A DNA stretch of 64,000 nt from Serratia liquefaciens (GTDB taxonomy: Bacteria > Pseudomonadota > Gammaproteobacteria > Enterobacterales > Enterobacteriaceae): positions 32,449-96,448 of the forward strand of contig JAAXZN010000026.1 in the NCBI GenBank assembly GCA_012719855.1. The letters run 5' to 3'. Both the position numbers and the translations under genes were made by a program. Below, piece by piece: positions 55,575-64,000 of this stretch (position 1 is the first letter of the stretch; each line of letters begins with the position of its first letter). The notes beneath the pieces are model-generated. The model searched no databases and had not been told where the DNA came from. It worked only from the letters and a program-made list of their open reading frames with translations.

Positions 55575-56387
55575 ATGGCACGCATTATTGTTGTTACATC
55601 GGGTAAAGGGGGCGTTGGCAAGACCACTTCAAGCGCGGCCATCGCTACCGGTTTAGCCCAAAAAGGAAAGAAAACCGTAGTGATCGATTTTGATATCGGC
55701 CTGCGTAATCTTGACCTGATCATGGGCTGCGAACGCCGGGTTGTTTACGATTTCGTTAACGTTATTCAGGGTGATGCCACGCTGAATCAGGCGTTGATCA
55801 AAGACAAGCGCACTGAAAATCTGTTTATCCTGCCAGCTTCGCAAACGCGTGACAAAGACGCACTGACCCGCGAAGGCGTTGAGAAGATCCTTAACGACCT
55901 GGGCGAAATGGATTTTGATTTTGTGGTTTGTGACTCTCCGGCAGGCATCGAAACCGGCGCGCTGATGGCGTTGTACTTTGCTGATGAAGCCATCATCACC
56001 ACCAACCCGGAAGTCTCCTCGGTACGTGACTCTGACCGTATCCTGGGCATTTTGTCTTCCAAATCTCGCCGTGCCGAGAGAGGCGAATCGCCAATCAAGG
56101 AACACCTGCTGCTGACCCGCTACAACCCAGGTCGCGTCAGCCGTGGCGACATGCTGAGCATGGAAGCCGTGCTGGAAATTCTGCGCATTCCATTGGTCGG
56201 CGTAATCCCGGAAGACCAATCCGTACTGCGTGCATCCAACCAGGGTGAACCGGTGATCCTCGACGCCGAGTCGGATGCCGGCAAAGCCTACGACGATACC
56301 GTGAGCCGCTTGTTAGGGGAAGAACGCCCCTTCCGCTTCATTGAAGAAGAGAAGAAGGGTTTCCTGAAACGCCTTTTTGGGGGATAA
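55575..56387 (+). CDS. minD: Septum site-determining protein MinD
   Basis: A membrane-binding ATPase that recruits MinC and oscillates with MinE. The 270-residue product has the deviant Walker A GKGGVGKTT (Lys11 and Lys16), the MGCERRVVYDF and DFVVCDSPAGIE motifs, and the C-terminal amphipathic membrane helix (KKGFLKRLFGG). minE starts three bases after the stop. Confidence 0.98.
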   Translation: MARIIVVTSGKGGVGKTTSSAAIATGLAQKGKKTVVIDFDIGLRNLDLIMGCERRVVYDFVNVIQGDATLNQALIKDKRTENLFILPASQTRDKDALTREGVEKILNDLGEMDFDFVVCDSPAGIETGALMALYFADEAIITTNPEVSSVRDSDRILGILSSKSRRAERGESPIKEHLLLTRYNPGRVSRGDMLSMEAVLEILRIPLVGVIPEDQSVLRASNQGEPVILDAESDAGKAYDDTVSRLLGEERPFRFIEEEKKGFLKRLFGG

Positions 56388-56390
56388 ACC

Positions 56391-56660
56391 ATGGCATTAC
56401 TAGACTTCTTTCTGTCCCGCAAAAAGCAGACAGCCAATATAGCCAAGGAACGGCTGCAGATTATCGTCGCAGAGCGTCGTCGCGGGGACAGTGAGCCCCC
56501 GTATCTGCCTGATTTGAAACGCGATATTCTGGCGGTAATTTGCAAATATATTCAAATCGACCCTGAAATGCTGCACGTGCAGTTTGAGCAGAAAGGGGAT
56601 GATATTTCGGTTCTTGAACTCAACGTGACATTACCGGAATCGGAAGAAGTAACTAAATGA
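56391..56660 (+). CDS. minE: Cell division topological specificity factor MinE
   Basis: MinE triggers MinD ATP hydrolysis and gives the Min oscillation its shape. The 89-residue product has the N-terminal membrane/MinD-binding part ([20 protein letters not shown]) and the C-terminal topological domain ([19 protein letters not shown]). It closes the minCDE operon; a hairpin follows. Confidence 0.97.
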   Translation: MALLDFFLSRKKQTANIAKERLQIIVAERRRGDSEPPYLPDLKRDILAVICKYIQIDPEMLHVQFEQKGDDISVLELNVTLPESEEVTK

Positions 56661-56674
56661 GTGTGACGCACTAA

Positions 56675-56706
56675 TTACCCCCTGTATATTTTCTTGCAGG
56701 GGGTAA
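56675..56706. terminator. Hairpin between minE and rnd
   Basis: TTACCCCCTG (56675-56684) and CAGGGGGTAA (56697-56706) are fully complementary. The T-run is in the loop, so termination is likely but not certain. Confidence 0.6.
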
Positions 56707-56893
56707 CTGTATGCATAACCAGTTATTGAGATAAAAAACGCCTAATAATCGTTTTTGCCCTTTGGGATTAATCTCAATTAATCTTGCGTCACCGTTGTTT
56801 AAAGTAAATGCTGTCGGTAAGTGTTGTTATGATTATTTCTAATAAATAATCGGAGCAGCGTTTCCTTACCCTGCCCCAAGCTTTACCACTCGA

Positions 56894-58015
56894 TTAATAA
56901 TCCTTCAAAATAGCCTGCAGCGGCGCCGCCAATAAATCACCGCGCCAACCGCTGATTAATTCTGGCAGGCTGTCAGCGCCTTTCAATTTCCAATGCCAAT
57001 TCAGCAGCTGGTTAATCTGTCGGCGCGATGCCAGTAATTCGCTGCTCAACCCGCTTTGCTCGCTGACAATGACGATTGCCGCCTTGATATCCTTGAACAC
57101 TTTCTTGTAGCCCGGCTGATCGATCAGGTTCGACAGCGGTGCCGGCAGTGCAGCCTCTTCCAGCTCATTGGCCTCTGCCACCAGTGCCAACAGCGTTTTA
57201 CCGTGATAACGAATTTCCGGGCCACTGAGACCCAGCGAGTCCAATTCCCCCAGCGATGTCGGCATATGCCGCGCCACCTGCCAGAGGTTCTCCTCGCGAA
57301 CCACAAAGTTCACCGCCAGATCGCGCTCACGGGCCTGACGCAGGCGCCATTCAGCCAGCTTCTGCAAGCAGCCCAACTGACGCGGACGCAGTTGCCAGGC
57401 ATTGGTGATTTCACGGTAGGCCAATTCCGGTGCCAGCGTCTCGCTACGGCGTTGGCACAACAACAGGCACTCGTTGTTGGCTGCGGCGGTCCAACCGGCT
57501 TCTTCCGTCTCCTGAACCAGGCGTTTGGCCATCGGCAGCAGATAGAACACGTCCGCAGCCGCATAAACGCACTGTTTTTCCGTCAACGGACGCGCCAGCC
57601 AGTCGGTACGGGCTTCACTTTTATCCAGTTCCACCTGCATATACTCCGCCACCAGGGTCGCAAACCCGCAAGACAGCGGCCTACCGGTGAAAGCCGCCAG
57701 GATCTGGGTGTCTACCATCGGCGTCGGCAAGGTTTTAAAGGCGTTGAGGAAAACTTCCAGGTCCTCACTGCCGGCATGCAGGAACTTAACAATCTGGGTG
57801 TTGCTCAGCAGCTCGATAAACGGCTGCCATTGCTTGATTGGCAAGGGGTCAATCAGGGAGAGTTGTTCACCGTCGTATAACTGAATCAGGCCTAACTGCG
57901 GATAGTAGGTGCGCGTTCTGACAAATTCGGTGTCCAGCGCTATCTGGGCATGCTTTTTCGCCTGCTCGCAGACCTGCTGCAATCCGGCATCGGTAGTGAT
58001 CAACTGATAGTTCAA
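56894..58015 (-). CDS. rnd: Ribonuclease D
   Basis: A 3'-5' exoribonuclease that trims tRNA and other stable RNA precursors. The 373-residue product has the DEDDy exonuclease domain (LDTEFVRTRTYYPQLGLIQL with Asp28 and Glu30), followed by two HRDC domains in the C-terminal half. The start at 58015 matches E. coli, apart from rnd's known alternative UUG start. It follows fadD on the same strand after an 89-base gap with a hairpin. Confidence 0.96.
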   Translation of the reverse strand: MNYQLITTDAGLQQVCEQAKKHAQIALDTEFVRTRTYYPQLGLIQLYDGEQLSLIDPLPIKQWQPFIELLSNTQIVKFLHAGSEDLEVFLNAFKTLPTPMVDTQILAAFTGRPLSCGFATLVAEYMQVELDKSEARTDWLARPLTEKQCVYAAADVFYLLPMAKRLVQETEEAGWTAAANNECLLLCQRRSETLAPELAYREITNAWQLRPRQLGCLQKLAEWRLRQARERDLAVNFVVREENLWQVARHMPTSLGELDSLGLSGPEIRYHGKTLLALVAEANELEEAALPAPLSNLIDQPGYKKVFKDIKAAIVIVSEQSGLSSELLASRRQINQLLNWHWKLKGADSLPELISGWRGDLLAAPLQAILKDY

Positions 58016-58052
58016 AACGTCATTCTCTTGGTCGCTTTAATGATTCAAACAC

Positions 58053-58080
58053 AACAACGCCGGCATTCACCGGCGTTGTT
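58053..58080 (-). terminator. Hairpin between fadD and rnd
   Basis: AACAACGCCGG (58053-58063) and CCGGCGTTGTT (58070-58080) form a perfect 11-base stem with a six-base loop just after the fadD stop. On the minus strand GTGTTTG follows, so the T-run is weak. Confidence 0.6.
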
Positions 58081-58104
58081 GATCTGCAGGGCGTGGATGA
58101 TAAC

Positions 58105-59793
58105 CTAGGCGGCGTCGGCCGCCGCAGGTTTTTTCTGCTCATCACGCAGTTCTCGCCGCAAAATTTTACCGACGTTAGACTTCGGCAACTCGTCACGGAA
58201 CTCAACAATTTTAGGCACTTTATATCCGGTCAACTGCCGGCGGCAGTGGGTCAACAACTCTTCTTTGGTCAGCGAAGCGTCTTTCTTCACCACACAAATT
58301 TTGACCGTTTCACCGGTGACCTCATTCGGCACGCCAATCGCCGCGCATTCCAACACTTTCGGATGCTGACTGACCACGTCTTCAATCTCGTTCGGGTATA
58401 CGTTAAACCCGGAAACCAGGATCATGTCTTTCTTACGGTCGACGACGCGGACAAAACCCATCTCGTCCACTGTAACGATATCCCCGGTCGCGAGCCAGCC
58501 CTCTTTCAATACTTCATCGGTGGCATCCGGCCGCTGCCAGTAGCCTAACATAACTTGCGGCCCTTTGACCCACAGTTCGCCCGGCTCGCCGATCGGCACA
58601 TCCTGACCGTTGTCGTCCACCAGACGAATGTCCGTCGAGGGTACCGGTAAACCGATACTGCCGCTGTAGTGTTTCAGATCGTAAGGGTTCCCAGCCACCA
58701 GCGGGGCGCATTCCGTCAGACCGTATCCCTCCAGCAGGTGCTTACCGGTGGTTTTCTCCCACTTGTCCGCCACCGATTTCTGTACCGACATGCCGCCGCC
58801 GACGGAAAAACGCAGCGTGGAGAAATCCAGCTTGTGGAAGTCCTCGTTGTTCAATAGCGCATTGAACAGGGTGTTCACCCCGCTCATGGCGGTGAACGGG
58901 TATTTACCCAACTCCTTCACCATCCCCGGAATATCACGCGGGTTGGTGATCAGCAAATTGCGCCCACCCAAATCGATAAACAGCAGGCAGTTCACCGTCA
59001 GCGCAAAAATGTGATACAGCGGCAGCGCCGTGACCACCAACTCCTGCCCTTCACGAAACAGCGGCAAATAGGCAGCTTTGGCCTGCTCCAGGTTGGCCTG
59101 CATGTTGCGGTGCGTCAGCATCGCGCCCTTTGCGACGCCGGTAGTCCCGCCGGTATATTGCAGGAACGCCAGATCGGTGTTGATAATATCGGGTTTAACA
59201 TACTGTTGGCGACGCCCGCGCTGGAGCGCACTGCGAAAAGAAACGGCAGCCGGCAAATGGTATTTCGGTACCAGCCGTTTGATGTATTTCACCACGAAAT
59301 TAACCAGCGTGCCTTTGGCAGCGGAGAGCTGGTCGCCCATGCGCGTCAGGATCACGTGCTTTATCTGCGTGTTGAACACCACTTTTTCCAGCGTGTGGGC
59401 AAAGTTTGACACGATCACAATGGCACTTGCGCCACTGTCGTTCAATTGATGTTCCAGTTCACGCGGCGTATACAGCGGGTTAACGTTCACCACCACCATA
59501 CCCGCACGTAAAATGCCAAACAGCGCGATGGGATACTGCAACAGATTCGGCATCATCAGAGCAACGCGATCGCCTTTCTGCAGCCCCAGCTCATTTTGCA
59601 GGTAAGCCGCGAAAGCCCGACTACGTTCTTCCAGCTTGCGGTAGGTCATCACCTCGCCCATGTTAATGAAAGCCGGTTGATCCGCGTAGCGCTGAACCGC
59701 ATTTTCAAACATTTCGACCAAAGATGAATAACGATCGGCGTCGATCTCTGCCGGAACATCCGCCGGGTAACGTTTTAACCAGACCTTATCCAA
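58105..59793 (-). CDS. fadD: Long-chain fatty acid-CoA ligase FadD
   Basis: FadD activates imported long-chain fatty acids to acyl-CoA at the inner membrane, the first step of beta-oxidation and the source of the FadR ligand. The 562-residue product has the AMP-binding P-loop [12 protein letters not shown] and the adenylation signatures GYGLTECAP and the C-terminal [15 protein letters not shown], plus [16 protein letters not shown] with the catalytic Lys. The start is probably TTG at 59793, which has a CAGGAG site seven bases upstream; the ATGs further out (to 59841) lack one. E. coli fadD also starts with TTG. A FadR box lies 77 bases upstream. Confidence 0.96.
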   Translation of the reverse strand: MDKVWLKRYPADVPAEIDADRYSSLVEMFENAVQRYADQPAFINMGEVMTYRKLEERSRAFAAYLQNELGLQKGDRVALMMPNLLQYPIALFGILRAGMVVVNVNPLYTPRELEHQLNDSGASAIVIVSNFAHTLEKVVFNTQIKHVILTRMGDQLSAAKGTLVNFVVKYIKRLVPKYHLPAAVSFRSALQRGRRQQYVKPDIINTDLAFLQYTGGTTGVAKGAMLTHRNMQANLEQAKAAYLPLFREGQELVVTALPLYHIFALTVNCLLFIDLGGRNLLITNPRDIPGMVKELGKYPFTAMSGVNTLFNALLNNEDFHKLDFSTLRFSVGGGMSVQKSVADKWEKTTGKHLLEGYGLTECAPLVAGNPYDLKHYSGSIGLPVPSTDIRLVDDNGQDVPIGEPGELWVKGPQVMLGYWQRPDATDEVLKEGWLATGDIVTVDEMGFVRVVDRKKDMILVSGFNVYPNEIEDVVSQHPKVLECAAIGVPNEVTGETVKICVVKKDASLTKEELLTHCRRQLTGYKVPKIVEFRDELPKSNVGKILRRELRDEQKKPAAADAA

Positions 59794-59869
59794 GGTATTA
59801 CTCCTGAAATCATTATTCATTATCATCATCGCAGCCCCCAAACATGCAGCTAAACCATAACAATATTTT

Positions 59870-59886
59870 AACTCAGCAGACCAGTT
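59870..59886 (-). promoter_or_regulatory. fadD: FadR box of fadD
   Basis: On the minus strand AACTGGTCTGCTGAGTT matches the FadR consensus AACTGGTCNGACCWGTT at 14 of 17 positions (from memory), 77 bases before the TTG start. FadR itself is encoded at 47708-48427. Confidence 0.65.
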
Positions 59887-59948
59887 TGAGTTTTAAACAA
59901 TATTCAGGTTGCGATGTACGTCACTAATTGGCGGTCTTTCCCTGCGCC

Positions 59949-59976
59949 AAAAGAATAAGGCGGCCGGAGCCGCCCT
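59949..59976 (-). terminator. Rho-independent terminator after yeaY
   Basis: On the minus strand GGGCGGC/GCCGCCT forms the stem with a CTCCG loop and is followed by TATTCTTTT. Confidence 0.75.
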
Positions 59977-60003
59977 ATTAAAATTGTTAACATCCTACGA
60001 GCA

Positions 60004-60597
60004 TTATTCGGTAACGATAGTTTGCACCTGTGCCGGGCCAGGATTATACCAGCCGTACCCCACGCCCCAACCGGGGCCCCAGGTACCGCTACGCCAGCCC
60101 CAAGGGCCCATTGGCGCCGGTGGCATCATCACCTGCTGAGCCAGATGCCAGCGTTTGTAGCCGGTGGCATTCATGGTAACAAACTTGTACGGGGTCATGC
60201 CGATCTTGCCGTCTTTCACGCCGGTGATTGGCCCTACTACCGTTACTAACTGGCCCTTGAAATCAACCGGTTCCAGGAAGCCATTAACCGAGGCTATCAG
60301 ACGCCCCCGTGACGGCTCACCCAATATCGGCCGGGCGCCGGAATCGAGCGGCACAGCGGCAATTTCCAACAGCGTGCGCCCCTGCTCATTGGCAACGTTC
60401 ACTACCGTACCGCCAAAGCGAGCTTCAGCCCCGACAAACAGGTTCGGCGCATTCTGTACCGAAGACAGCTGCTGGACCGGCGTTGCCGTGCTGCCTTTAA
60501 TCGCGTCAGGCACGGTGACACACCCTGACAACGCCAGCACGCTGCCGGCAATGGCCAGCAGCGACATTTTTTTACAAACAGTGCGGGTTAACATCAT
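60004..60597 (-). CDS. yeaY: Slp family outer-membrane lipoprotein YeaY
   Basis: A 197-residue lipoprotein. The signal peptide ends in LALSGC, with lipidation at the cysteine and Val at +2, compatible with outer-membrane sorting. The body matches E. coli YeaY ([27 protein letters not shown]) and ends with a Gly/Pro/Trp/Tyr-rich tail ([20 protein letters not shown]). Slp relatives are starvation-induced. I chose the ATG at 60597, with a CAGGAG site; 60594 is also possible, and a start 27 codons further out is not. Confidence 0.93.
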   Translation of the reverse strand: MMLTRTVCKKMSLLAIAGSVLALSGCVTVPDAIKGSTATPVQQLSSVQNAPNLFVGAEARFGGTVVNVANEQGRTLLEIAAVPLDSGARPILGEPSRGRLIASVNGFLEPVDFKGQLVTVVGPITGVKDGKIGMTPYKFVTMNATGYKRWHLAQQVMMPPAPMGPWGWRSGTWGPGWGVGYGWYNPGPAQVQTIVTE

Positions 60598-60696
60598 CGC
60601 AATCTCCTGAAATGGCTGTAACTTTGACATCAATTCACAGAGCAAGTTGCAGATCATTCCTCTCCCGATGGCCGCCACAGCACAAATCGGTGGCGA

Positions 60697-61398
60697 CTAT
60701 TCGCGGCCCGGTAATTTCTTCCAGGTGACCTCATTGCGCAAATAGGTCGGCTCGGCATTTTCTACCGCCACCGCCAACCCCTGTTGCCAGGCATGCAGCG
60801 CCAAAGGCAGCATATCTTCTGCCTGCGGCAACAACATTTGCCCATCGCTCAGGGTTAACGTAGAACCGGCAACCAAATCCGGGTAGGTTTGCCAGCCGGT
60901 GCCGACATGCGCCCAGTGGCCTTGCAGACCTTGCGCACGCACCAGCGCCTGCGCCGGGGTCAGTACCGCTTCACCTTCACTTTCAAGCCAGTTACCGTCC
61001 TGCTGACGCTCAAACTGCCCCCAGTAGACTTCACCCATACGCGCATCTATCGCCGACAGCACGCGGTCAGCCCCGGTGAGCCGCCAGGCGCCCTGCGCCA
61101 TGGTTTGCAGCGTGGAGACGCCCAGCAAGGGCAAGTCGGCGCCCAGCGCCAACCCCTGAGCAATGCCGATGCCGATACGCACGCCGGTAAAGCTGCCCGG
61201 CCCACGGCCAAAAGCCAGCGCATCGAGCTGGCCAAGGGTGACGCCAGATTCCGCCAGCACCTGCTGCACCATAGGTAAAATACGTTGCGTATGCTCACGT
61301 GGGCACAGCTCAAACAGGGCGTGGATTTCGCCTTGATTCCAGATAGCAACGGAACAGGCTTCCGTCGCTGTATCGATCGCTAAAATTCGCGTGGACAT
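60697..61398 (-). CDS. tsaB: tRNA threonylcarbamoyladenosine biosynthesis protein TsaB
   Basis: TsaB (YeaZ) pairs with TsaD and TsaE in forming t6A at position 37 of ANN-decoding tRNAs; it lacks its own catalysis and scaffolds TsaD. The 233-residue ASKHA-fold protein starts [20 protein letters not shown] and contains [13 protein letters not shown]. The ATG at 61398 has a GAGG site. The upstream yoaA lies 80 bases away on the same strand. Confidence 0.95.
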   Translation of the reverse strand: MSTRILAIDTATEACSVAIWNQGEIHALFELCPREHTQRILPMVQQVLAESGVTLGQLDALAFGRGPGSFTGVRIGIGIAQGLALGADLPLLGVSTLQTMAQGAWRLTGADRVLSAIDARMGEVYWGQFERQQDGNWLESEGEAVLTPAQALVRAQGLQGHWAHVGTGWQTYPDLVAGSTLTLSDGQMLLPQAEDMLPLALHAWQQGLAVAVENAEPTYLRNEVTWKKLPGRE

Positions 61399-61478
61399 GC
61401 CAACCTCAGGCGGGAAAAAAACAGGGTTTTTCATACAGGGCGCGCATTGTAGCACAGCCCCGGGGTCACGCCTATCCG

Positions 61479-63383
61479 CTAGCGTTCCGCCTGCAGGAAG
61501 GCAATCGCCTGGGCGATATCGCGGGTACGGGGCGTCGGCGGCAGGCTATTAAGAAACACTTCGCCATAGGGGCGCATCACCAGCCGATTGTCGCAAATCA
61601 CCAGCACGCCGCGATCGTCGGTATCGCGGATCAGGCGTCCAACTCCCTGTTTCAGGGTAATGACCGCATCCGGCAATTGCACATCGTTGAATGGGTCGCC
61701 GCCGCGCAACCGGCAGTCTTCAATCCGGGCTTTCAGCAACGGATCGTCAGGCGAGGTGAACGGCAGTTTGTCGATAATCACGCAAGACAATGCATCGCCG
61801 CGGACATCTACGCCCTCCCAGAAACTGCTGGTCGCCACCAACAGCGCATTACCGGCCTCGACAAACTGAGCCAACAGTTGGCCCTTGCTGGTTTCTCCCT
61901 GCAGCAGCACCGGCAACGTCATGGTGGCGCGGAACTCCTCCGCCAGCTCACGCATCATCTGGTGCGAAGTACAAAGGAAGAAGCAGCGGCCGTTATTGGC
62001 TTCAATCAGCGGCCGTAGCATGCGTGCCAATTGTCTTGCGCCGCCGGGTTGATTTGGTGAGGGCAAAAAACGCGGCACGCACAGCAAGGCTTGTTTGGCA
62101 TAGTCGAACGGGCTGGCCAGCAGCAGCGTTTTGGCCTTGTTCAGGCCCAGACGCTCGGTAAAGTGCCCCATTTGCTCATTGACCGACAGGGTTGCCGAGG
62201 TAAAAATCCAGCTGCCCGGTTTTTCATCCAGCAGCTCGCGGAAACGATCGGCCACCGTCAGCGGGGTCAGCGCCAACACAAAATGGCGTGAGTTGCACTC
62301 ATACCAATAGCTGAAACCGGGTTCGTTGACCTCTTTCAAGCGTTTGAGTCGAGCCCGGTACAGCGTAGCGCGCTCAAAGGCGGCATCCAGCAGGGCCGAA
62401 CGGCCAAGGGAAAGTTTGACCACGTCATAACACAGCTCCAGCGCGTCATCGAGCAGCAGCAAAGCACGCTGCACATTGGGCTGACTGAGCACTTCGCGCA
62501 GGTTGCCGCGAAACCCCGGCTCCCCCAGCATCAAACGAAAGTCCTGCGTACTTTGGCTGAGGCGGTCGGCGCTTTTTTGCAGCTGTGCGGCATCGCGCAC
62601 TTCGGTGCGGTAGGCAATGGAGATGTCTTTCGCCAGGTCCAGCAGTTGGCGGCTGGTCAGTTGCTTACCGAAATACTGGCTGGCGATATCCGGGATCTGA
62701 TGCGCTTCATCGAAGATCATCACATCGGCCTCAGGGATCAGTTCGGCAAAGCCGCCTTCCTTCACCACCATATCGGCCAGGAACAGATGGTGGTTTACCA
62801 CCACCACATCGGCATCCATGGCGCGACGGCGCGCCTTGACCACAAAGCAATCTTTATACAAGGGGCAATCGCTGCCCAGGCAGTTGTCGTTAGTGCTGGT
62901 CACCAGCGGCCAAACGAAGCTGTCTTCCGCCACGTCGCTGCAACTGCTGATGTCGCCCTCTTTGGTCATCGACGACCATTTGCGCAGATGGACCAGATCG
63001 ATCAGCGTTTGCCCGGCCAGTTCGCCGCCGGCCATCGACTGTTGCTCCAGACGTTCCAGACACAGGTAATTGGAACGCCCTTTCAGCAGCGCCATCTTGC
63101 CTTTGTACTTCAGTGCCTTGGCCACGGTGGGCAAATCACGTGCATAAAGCTGATCCTGCAACGCTTTTGACCCGGTGGAAATAATCACTTTGCGATCGGC
63201 CCGCAGTGCCGGCACCAGGTAGGCATAGGTTTTGCCGGTCCCGGTGCCCGCTTCGACCACCAGCTCCTGCTTGAAGTTAATGGCTTCGGTGACCGCTTCC
63301 GCCATCTGCCGCTGTGCTTCACGCGGTTTGAAACCCTTGATTGCCTGCGCCAGGGCGCCGTCTGTTGCGAAATCGTCTGCCAC
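61479..63383 (-). CDS. yoaA: ATP-dependent DNA helicase YoaA (XPD/DinG type)
   Basis: A superfamily 2 Fe-S helicase related to DinG that works with the HolC (chi) subunit in repair of stalled replication forks. The 634-residue product has Walker [14 protein letters not shown], the DEAH box in IFDEAHQIP, and the Fe-S cysteines in the segment that includes [21 protein letters not shown]. Motif VI is [13 protein letters not shown]. The start is the GTG at 63383 (MADDFATDG), with an AGAGA box; it is divergent from yoaB. Confidence 0.96.
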   Translation of the reverse strand: MADDFATDGALAQAIKGFKPREAQRQMAEAVTEAINFKQELVVEAGTGTGKTYAYLVPALRADRKVIISTGSKALQDQLYARDLPTVAKALKYKGKMALLKGRSNYLCLERLEQQSMAGGELAGQTLIDLVHLRKWSSMTKEGDISSCSDVAEDSFVWPLVTSTNDNCLGSDCPLYKDCFVVKARRRAMDADVVVVNHHLFLADMVVKEGGFAELIPEADVMIFDEAHQIPDIASQYFGKQLTSRQLLDLAKDISIAYRTEVRDAAQLQKSADRLSQSTQDFRLMLGEPGFRGNLREVLSQPNVQRALLLLDDALELCYDVVKLSLGRSALLDAAFERATLYRARLKRLKEVNEPGFSYWYECNSRHFVLALTPLTVADRFRELLDEKPGSWIFTSATLSVNEQMGHFTERLGLNKAKTLLLASPFDYAKQALLCVPRFLPSPNQPGGARQLARMLRPLIEANNGRCFFLCTSHQMMRELAEEFRATMTLPVLLQGETSKGQLLAQFVEAGNALLVATSSFWEGVDVRGDALSCVIIDKLPFTSPDDPLLKARIEDCRLRGGDPFNDVQLPDAVITLKQGVGRLIRDTDDRGVLVICDNRLVMRPYGEVFLNSLPPTPRTRDIAQAIAFLQAER

Positions 63384-63516
63384 GCTATCTCTCTGCCGAT
63401 GTAATTCAGCGCTAATTATGCCTATCCTGCCGCGCGGCTACCACCGACTTTATCGTCGCACATTTCTGCCGATGGCTGTGTTACCCTTAACGCGATGATG
63501 ATATGGAGATAATTGC

Positions 63517-63861
63517 ATGAATATCGAACGCATTGACCCGGACCAACGTTGGTCCGAAGCCGTAGTTCATAACGACACCGTTTATTACACCAGCGTGCCG
63601 GAAAACCTGGATGATGACGCTACCGCCCAGACCGCAAATGCCCTGGCGGCGATTGACGTGATCCTGGCGCGCGTGGGCTCCGACAAAAGCCGGGTGCTGG
63701 ACGCCACTATCTTTCTGGCCGACGGCGCCGATTTTGCTGCCATGAACGCCGCCTGGGATGCCTGGGTGGTTGCCGGCAGCGCGCCGGTGCGCTGCACCGT
63801 GCAGGCCAAATTGATGAACCCGAAGTATAAGGTTGAAATCAAAATCATTGCTGCGCTGTAA
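63517..63861 (+). CDS. yoaB: RidA family protein YoaB
   Basis: A 114-residue YjgF/YER057c/UK114 (RidA-like) trimer-forming protein. It keeps the R/E-type RidA residues in RCTVQAKLMNPKYKVEIKII (the conserved Arg and Glu). RidA proteins hydrolyse reactive enamine/imine intermediates; YoaB-type members are a less-studied subgroup. It is divergent from yoaA. An IS200/IS605-type sequence begins about eight bases after the stop. Confidence 0.94.
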   Translation: MNIERIDPDQRWSEAVVHNDTVYYTSVPENLDDDATAQTANALAAIDVILARVGSDKSRVLDATIFLADGADFAAMNAAWDAWVVAGSAPVRCTVQAKLMNPKYKVEIKIIAAL

Positions 63862-63867
63862 AGTAAA

Positions 63868-64000
63868 AATCCACCTCTTGAAGAGGTGGCTTTACATGGG
63901 GCTCCCTAGAAGGGAGCCTTGTCCGTTTTAATCCTGTAACAACTCCATTTGCTGTTCGTATTCTTGGTCCTTCTTATCCTGATACCTCACATAACGCCTG
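63868..64000 (-). mobile_element. Right edge of an IS200/IS605-family insertion sequence (runs off window)
   Basis: After the yoaB stop come two hairpins of the kind found at the ends of this family: CCACCTCTT/AAGAGGTGG (63871-63889) and GGCTCCCT/AGGGAGCC (63900-63918), and then the end of a minus-strand transposase gene. IS200/IS605 elements have no inverted terminal repeats but such subterminal stem-loops, so this looks like one end of the element, inserted close to the yoaB stop. Confidence 0.7.
63928..64000 (-). CDS. IS200/IS605-family transposase TnpA, C-terminal fragment
   Basis: The reverse strand gives RRYVRYQDKKDQEYEQQMEL and a short end LLQD before a TAA. This resembles the terminal helix of Y1 single-strand transposases (IRKYVRYQ pattern). 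The catalytic HUH and Tyr are outside the window, so activity cannot be judged. Confidence 0.65.
   Translation of the reverse strand, partial: RRYVRYQDKKDQEYEQQMELLQD

Overview
The window reads as chromosomal DNA of a Serratia species. Gene order and protein sequence follow Escherichia coli and Yersinia blocks closely, and chiD-type chitinase, FoxA and the overall GC-rich coding style point to the S. proteamaculans/liquefaciens/plymuthica side of the genus; this is judged by eye, without a database search.

Layout. 1-5.6 kb: the end of rssB with rssA, ychJ, purU, two tRNA-Tyr genes with tyrT-type repeats, a LOG-family gene, xthA and nudG. 5.6-14.5 kb: minus-strand ynjH-topB-selU-selD-ydjA, then plus-strand sppA, ansA, pncA. 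Here the tRNA selenouridine synthase selU sits inside the selD operon. 14.7-23.7 kb: chitinase chiD, then yeaC, msrB, gapA, yeaD, mipA and the sigma-54-preceded yeaG-yeaH pair. 23.7-39.8 kb is the accessory part: a GNAT gene, a DJ-1/PfpI gene, a fasciclin-ECF sigma-anti-sigma operon, an alpha/beta hydrolase, several very small membrane proteins (including a GhoT/OrtT-type toxin and YqaE/Pmp3), the ferrioxamine receptor foxA with Fur boxes and a candidate Fur-controlled sRNA, and a Zur-boxed ABC importer whose two permeases are fused into one chain. 39.8-50.9 kb: dadX-dadA, ycgB, an AT-rich acyltransferase plus a decayed IS3-family element inserted before fadR, then nhaB and dsbB. 50.9-64 kb: a candidate sRNA carrying an ArcZ-like seed, ycgN, a CsbD/DUF883 protein, ycgM, an MltB-type transglycosylase, ycgL, minCDE, rnd, fadD, yeaY, tsaB, yoaA, yoaB, and the edge of an IS200/IS605-family element.

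How genes work together. The selenium genes supply selenophosphate (SelD) to tRNA selenation (SelU). YeaG, YeaH and YcgB are a known functional trio for starvation and stress adaptation, and all three lie here. FadR and one of its classic targets, fadD (with a good FadR box), are both present. MinC/D/E place the division site. DadA/DadX degrade alanine under a CRP-like box.

The observations I consider most worth checking are the fasciclin/ECF sigma/RskA-type module (parallel to mycobacterial SigK-RskA-MPT70/83), the ArcZ-seed sRNA downstream of dsbB, the Zur-controlled importer with a fused permease, and the orphan OrtT-like toxin.
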